Assembly (NCBI GenBank): GCA_007120555.1 | Contig: SKNL01000015.1 | Span: forward strand, 1 to 7,773 | Direction: 5' to 3' | Length of the DNA: 7,773 nt | Source of the DNA: Balneolales bacterium | Lineage (GTDB): Bacteria; Bacteroidota; Rhodothermia; Balneolales; Natronogracilivirgulaceae | Shown: piece by piece, positions 5,212-7,773 of the stretch | How positions within the stretch are numbered: position 1 is the stretch's first letter | How the letters are laid out: the number at the start of each line of letters is the position of its first letter | Notes under the pieces: model-generated | What the model was told of the DNA's origin: nothing | What the model saw: only the letters and a program-made list of their open reading frames with translations | Database searches by the model: none | Program-made: the position numbers and the translations under genes

Positions 5212-6942
5212 ATGAGCAACCAGAATAACGAAGCCGATTCCCACACCGGGGTTCCAAAAGAATCTTCTGAAGAGGATCGCCGCGCCTCCGGCAGAAGAAG
5301 CAATTTTGATCCGCTCGCCCCTTACAAAAGCCTTGTGCGGCGTTTTTTTCAGATCCACCGCCATGTCTCCGGGTTGTTCATGGGCGGTATCATCGCCTAT
5401 GTCGCTTCCCTTTCCAAAGAACGAAAAACGCGGATGCGATCTTTTCCGTCCCGCTTCACTGCATTCCTGGTGAAACCTTTTGTCAAGCGGGACCTGCGCA
5501 ACCTTCCGTTTCCCGTTCAGCTTCGGCGCCGGCTGGAACTCCTCGGCCCAACCTATATCAAACTGGGACAGATACTCTCGCTCCGGCAGGACATCCTCCC
5601 GAAAATCATCACGGCCGAACTGAAGAACCTGCTCTACAATCTGCCACAAGTGCCTTTTGAAAGCATCCGCTCCATCATTGAGAACAACCTGCACGGCAAG
5701 CTGGAGGATTTTTTTATCACGGTGGACGAACAACCGCTTGGTTCGGCATCCATTGCCCAGACACACCGCGCGGTGACACTCGATGGCAAGATCGTGGTCC
5801 TCAAGGTCATCAAGCCGGGCATACGCGATACGATCGAAACGGATATCATCCTGCTGCGATGGCTCGGACACTTCCTGAACTGGGTCATTCCCCAATATCA
5901 GCCGCGCCGGCTTATCCGCGAATTCGGCTCCTACACGCTTAAGGAAGTGGAGATGGAAAACGAAGCGGACAATGCCGAGATATTCAAAGCCAATTTCAGC
6001 GATGTCGATTACATCCGTTTCCCCGAGATCTATCGCGAATACAGTACACGGGATGTACTCTGCATGGAATTTATGGAAGGCATCACGCCGGATACGGTTG
6101 AGCTCTCAGAGGCATCGCCCGACCGCAAACAGAAGATACTGGAACGCGGCGCCGAGGCCATTATACGCATGCTGTACAAAGACGGTTTTTTTCATGCCGA
6201 CCTGCATCCGGGAAATCTGATGATCATGTCCGATGACAAGATCGGGTTCATCGATCTCGGCATGGTGGGACGTTTTGAGGAGCGTACCAGACGGCGCATG
6301 CTTTACTATTTCCATGCGCTGGTTTCCGGCGATATCGAGGGTGCCACCCGCAATCTCACCGCTATGGCACGGATCGGGAAAAATGGGGACCCCAACGGTT
6401 TCCGGCGCTCCGTCACCGACCTGCTCCGGCGATTTTACCAGCACGCCTCTTACGGCGATTTCAGCCTTGGCCAGCTCATCATCAATTCCCTGGCCATAGG
6501 CGGGCGGCATCGCGTTTTCTTTCCCGTCGAAATGACCCTCATGACCAAAGCGCTGATTACCTACGAAGGGGTCGGAAAAATGCTCAATCCAAAAATCGAC
6601 ATCCCCGCCCTATCCCGGAAACATGCACTCAAGATCTTCCAGGACCAGTTTCATCCCGCTTCCATTGCACAAGAGCTTTGGCGCGGAACTCCGGAACTGG
6701 TCGACGTGCTCATGCGCCTCCCCAGGATAGCCGCCGACAGCCTGAACCACCTTGAGGATACCCTCTCTGACCGTGTACCGAAACCGGACTCCATCCAGAA
6801 CCTCAGCGGAAGCATCATGACCGGCGCATTTGTGCTTGCCGGTACGATGGCGGTCGTACAAGACGGCCCCTGGCCGCTCTGGAGTGTGCTGTTCCTCATC
6901 GGTTTTCTCTTCTACCTGTTCAACAAACAACCGAAATCATGA
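5212..6942 (+). CDS. ubiB: ABC1/UbiB (ADCK) atypical kinase-like protein
   Basis: 576 aa, the usual UbiB size. This family supports quinone biosynthesis at the membrane, probably as an ATPase or kinase-like accessory protein; the precise reaction is not settled. The signature K117-L-G-Q120 lies in YIKLGQILSLRQDILP. The loop replacing the kinase P-loop is PLGSASIAQTH (175-185). The ATP lysine is K198 in VVLKVIKPGI. The catalytic loop is HADLHPGN (328-335, D330), and the metal-binding DFG equivalent is D348-L-G in IGFIDLGMVG. Two C-terminal hydrophobic segments, about 533-549 and 555-570, match the membrane anchors of the family. The first 40 residues are polar and poorly ordered. The ATG at 5212 has no Shine-Dalgarno; an ATG at 5205 is out of frame and soon stops. 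The acyltransferase start overlaps the stop codon. No other quinone gene is nearby, and if the host makes only menaquinone the name ubiB is by homology only. Confidence 0.93.
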   Translation: MSNQNNEADSHTGVPKESSEEDRRASGRRSNFDPLAPYKSLVRRFFQIHRHVSGLFMGGIIAYVASLSKERKTRMRSFPSRFTAFLVKPFVKRDLRNLPFPVQLRRRLELLGPTYIKLGQILSLRQDILPKIITAELKNLLYNLPQVPFESIRSIIENNLHGKLEDFFITVDEQPLGSASIAQTHRAVTLDGKIVVLKVIKPGIRDTIETDIILLRWLGHFLNWVIPQYQPRRLIREFGSYTLKEVEMENEADNAEIFKANFSDVDYIRFPEIYREYSTRDVLCMEFMEGITPDTVELSEASPDRKQKILERGAEAIIRMLYKDGFFHADLHPGNLMIMSDDKIGFIDLGMVGRFEERTRRRMLYYFHALVSGDIEGATRNLTAMARIGKNGDPNGFRRSVTDLLRRFYQHASYGDFSLGQLIINSLAIGGRHRVFFPVEMTLMTKALITYEGVGKMLNPKIDIPALSRKHALKIFQDQFHPASIAQELWRGTPELVDVLMRLPRIAADSLNHLEDTLSDRVPKPDSIQNLSGSIMTGAFVLAGTMAVVQDGPWPLWSVLFLIGFLFYLFNKQPKS

Positions 6943-7773
6943 GCCGGCAACGATATTCAGGCATGGCCCCTGGTGAGGATCCGATGGATTTCGAATATCT
7001 CGAAAGTTTTTACCGCGAGGTTTCCTCCGGTATCATGGATCACTACTTCCGAGCCACCCTCTCCGGCTTTGAAAACATACCGGAATCCGGACCGGTGATC
7101 CTCGCATCCAACCACAGCGGAAATGCGTTTCCACACGACTCGTTCGTGCTCGATCAATTGCTCTGGCGGGAAGGCGGCTTCGGTGAAAAAGCGAAAATAA
7201 AACCGCTTTATTCTCCAAAGCTGGCGATTAACTGGTGGCTGCGTCCGTTCGGCCTGGACAACTGGTGGCGGAAATTCGGGGCTGTCGACCAGACCTACCT
7301 CAATTTTGACCGGATCCTGTCCCGTGGCGGACGGGTAATCTACTACCCCGAAGGTATCCCTGGCATCGGAAAGGGTTTCAACCGCAGATACCGCCTGCAG
7401 CCTTTTCAGCCAAGCTTCGTGAAGCTGGCCGCCCGTTATGATGTTCCATTGCTTCCCGTTTTCGGCATCAATGCCGAGTGGATCAATCCGGCCAACCTGA
7501 CTTTCCGCTGGATCGACAAAGTGGGCAGCCGTTTGTTCAGAATTCCGTTCATCCCGCTTCCGTTGATCATTCTCGCTGCAATCTTTCCTTTCTTCTTCTA
7601 TTTTGCGTTTCCCTGCAATATGAAGTTTTTCATCGGAAAGCCGATTGATATACGGGCCAGGGCAAAGGAACGGGGCGCCGCCACACCCGCCGATCCGGAA
7701 AGGGCCGAGGCGGAAAACATTGCCGGGGATATCCGCCTGGAAATGCAGCAGGTGCTTGACTCCCTGGCTTCAG
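6939..7773 (+). CDS. Glycerolipid-type acyltransferase (PlsC/LPLAT superfamily, MGAT-like), 3' end cut by the window edge
   Basis: 278 codons are open to the edge, with no stop in view. The protein matches the LPLAT fold: GFENIPESGPVILASNHSG (43-61) with the active-site H59, YYPEGIPGIGKGFNRRYRL (135-153) as the acceptor-binding block, and VPLLPVFGINAEW (169-181) as the last block. The usual HX4D motif is stretched: after H59 the nearest acid is D67 (HX7D). The segment RRYRLQPFQPSFVKLAARYDVPLLPV resembles the MGAT/DGAT2-like branch. A hydrophobic stretch at 204-225 is likely membrane-embedded, followed by MKFFIGKPIDI (228-238), the usual closing strand. It probably transfers acyl groups to a glycerolipid; the acceptor is unknown. 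The ATG at 6939 overlaps the UbiB stop as ATGA, implying translational coupling; ATG at 6963 or 6984 are alternatives. No Shine-Dalgarno is visible. Confidence 0.85.
   Translation, partial: MSRQRYSGMAPGEDPMDFEYLESFYREVSSGIMDHYFRATLSGFENIPESGPVILASNHSGNAFPHDSFVLDQLLWREGGFGEKAKIKPLYSPKLAINWWLRPFGLDNWWRKFGAVDQTYLNFDRILSRGGRVIYYPEGIPGIGKGFNRRYRLQPFQPSFVKLAARYDVPLLPVFGINAEWINPANLTFRWIDKVGSRLFRIPFIPLPLIILAAIFPFFFYFAFPCNMKFFIGKPIDIRARAKERGAATPADPERAEAENIAGDIRLEMQQVLDSLAS

Noticed and set aside
5086..5895. 269-codon open frame antisense to ubiB
   Set aside because: It lies wholly opposite strong UbiB motifs and the upstream repeats. Its translation shows no domain, and long antisense frames are common in GC-rich genes.

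Overview
The window looks like ordinary chromosome of a mid-GC Gram-negative-type bacterium, most probably from the Bacteroidota/Rhodothermota/Balneolota side. Reasons are the long glutamate dehydrogenase of the mammal-like class, an HTH_34-type small winged-helix regulator, start codons that mostly lack a Shine-Dalgarno sequence, and AT-rich intergenic stretches between GC-rich genes. The lineage is an inference from family resemblance, not a database result. No RNA gene, CRISPR array, phage gene, transposase or insertion sequence is visible.

Layout. A leftward block holds nth (endonuclease III, 1213 to 482) followed by the N-terminal part of an AmmeMemoRadiSam protein B (389 to the left edge). 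A divergent gap (1214-1452) separates it from a rightward 101-aa winged-helix regulator (1453-1758). That gene converges on a leftward glutamate dehydrogenase gene (3334-1931). Two more leftward genes lie upstream of it: a 2H-type cyclic phosphodiesterase/2'-5' RNA ligase-like protein (4043-3489) and a DUF502 membrane protein (4743-4114), probably co-transcribed. A second, 468-base divergent gap (4744-5211) precedes a rightward pair, an ABC1/UbiB kinase-like protein (5212-6942) and a glycerolipid-type acyltransferase (6939 to the right edge) whose start overlaps the UbiB stop as ATGA.

The genes are mostly housekeeping: base-excision repair, nitrogen/carbon exchange at glutamate, RNA-end or nucleotide processing, and quinone- and lipid-related membrane functions. 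They do not form one pathway. UbiB plus acyltransferase is the most convincing operon.

The most unusual signal is non-coding. A 74-base element occurs twice, at 1207-1280 and 4931-5004, once in each of the two divergent gaps. It aligns without gaps (56/74 identical, 38/42 in the core). It carries a palindromic ATTATAAT that reads TATAAT on both strands, and its left end coincides with a leftward ATG in both copies: the nth start in copy 1, and the start of a 40-codon ORF in copy 2. The core 12-mer GTCATGGACATT appears a third time on the opposite strand at 5023-5034, forming a 12-bp inverted repeat with copy 2. This looks like a duplicated bidirectional promoter/operator cassette. Other points worth checking are a non-canonical cysteine pattern in the Nth iron-sulfur loop and an antenna-like insertion in the glutamate dehydrogenase.
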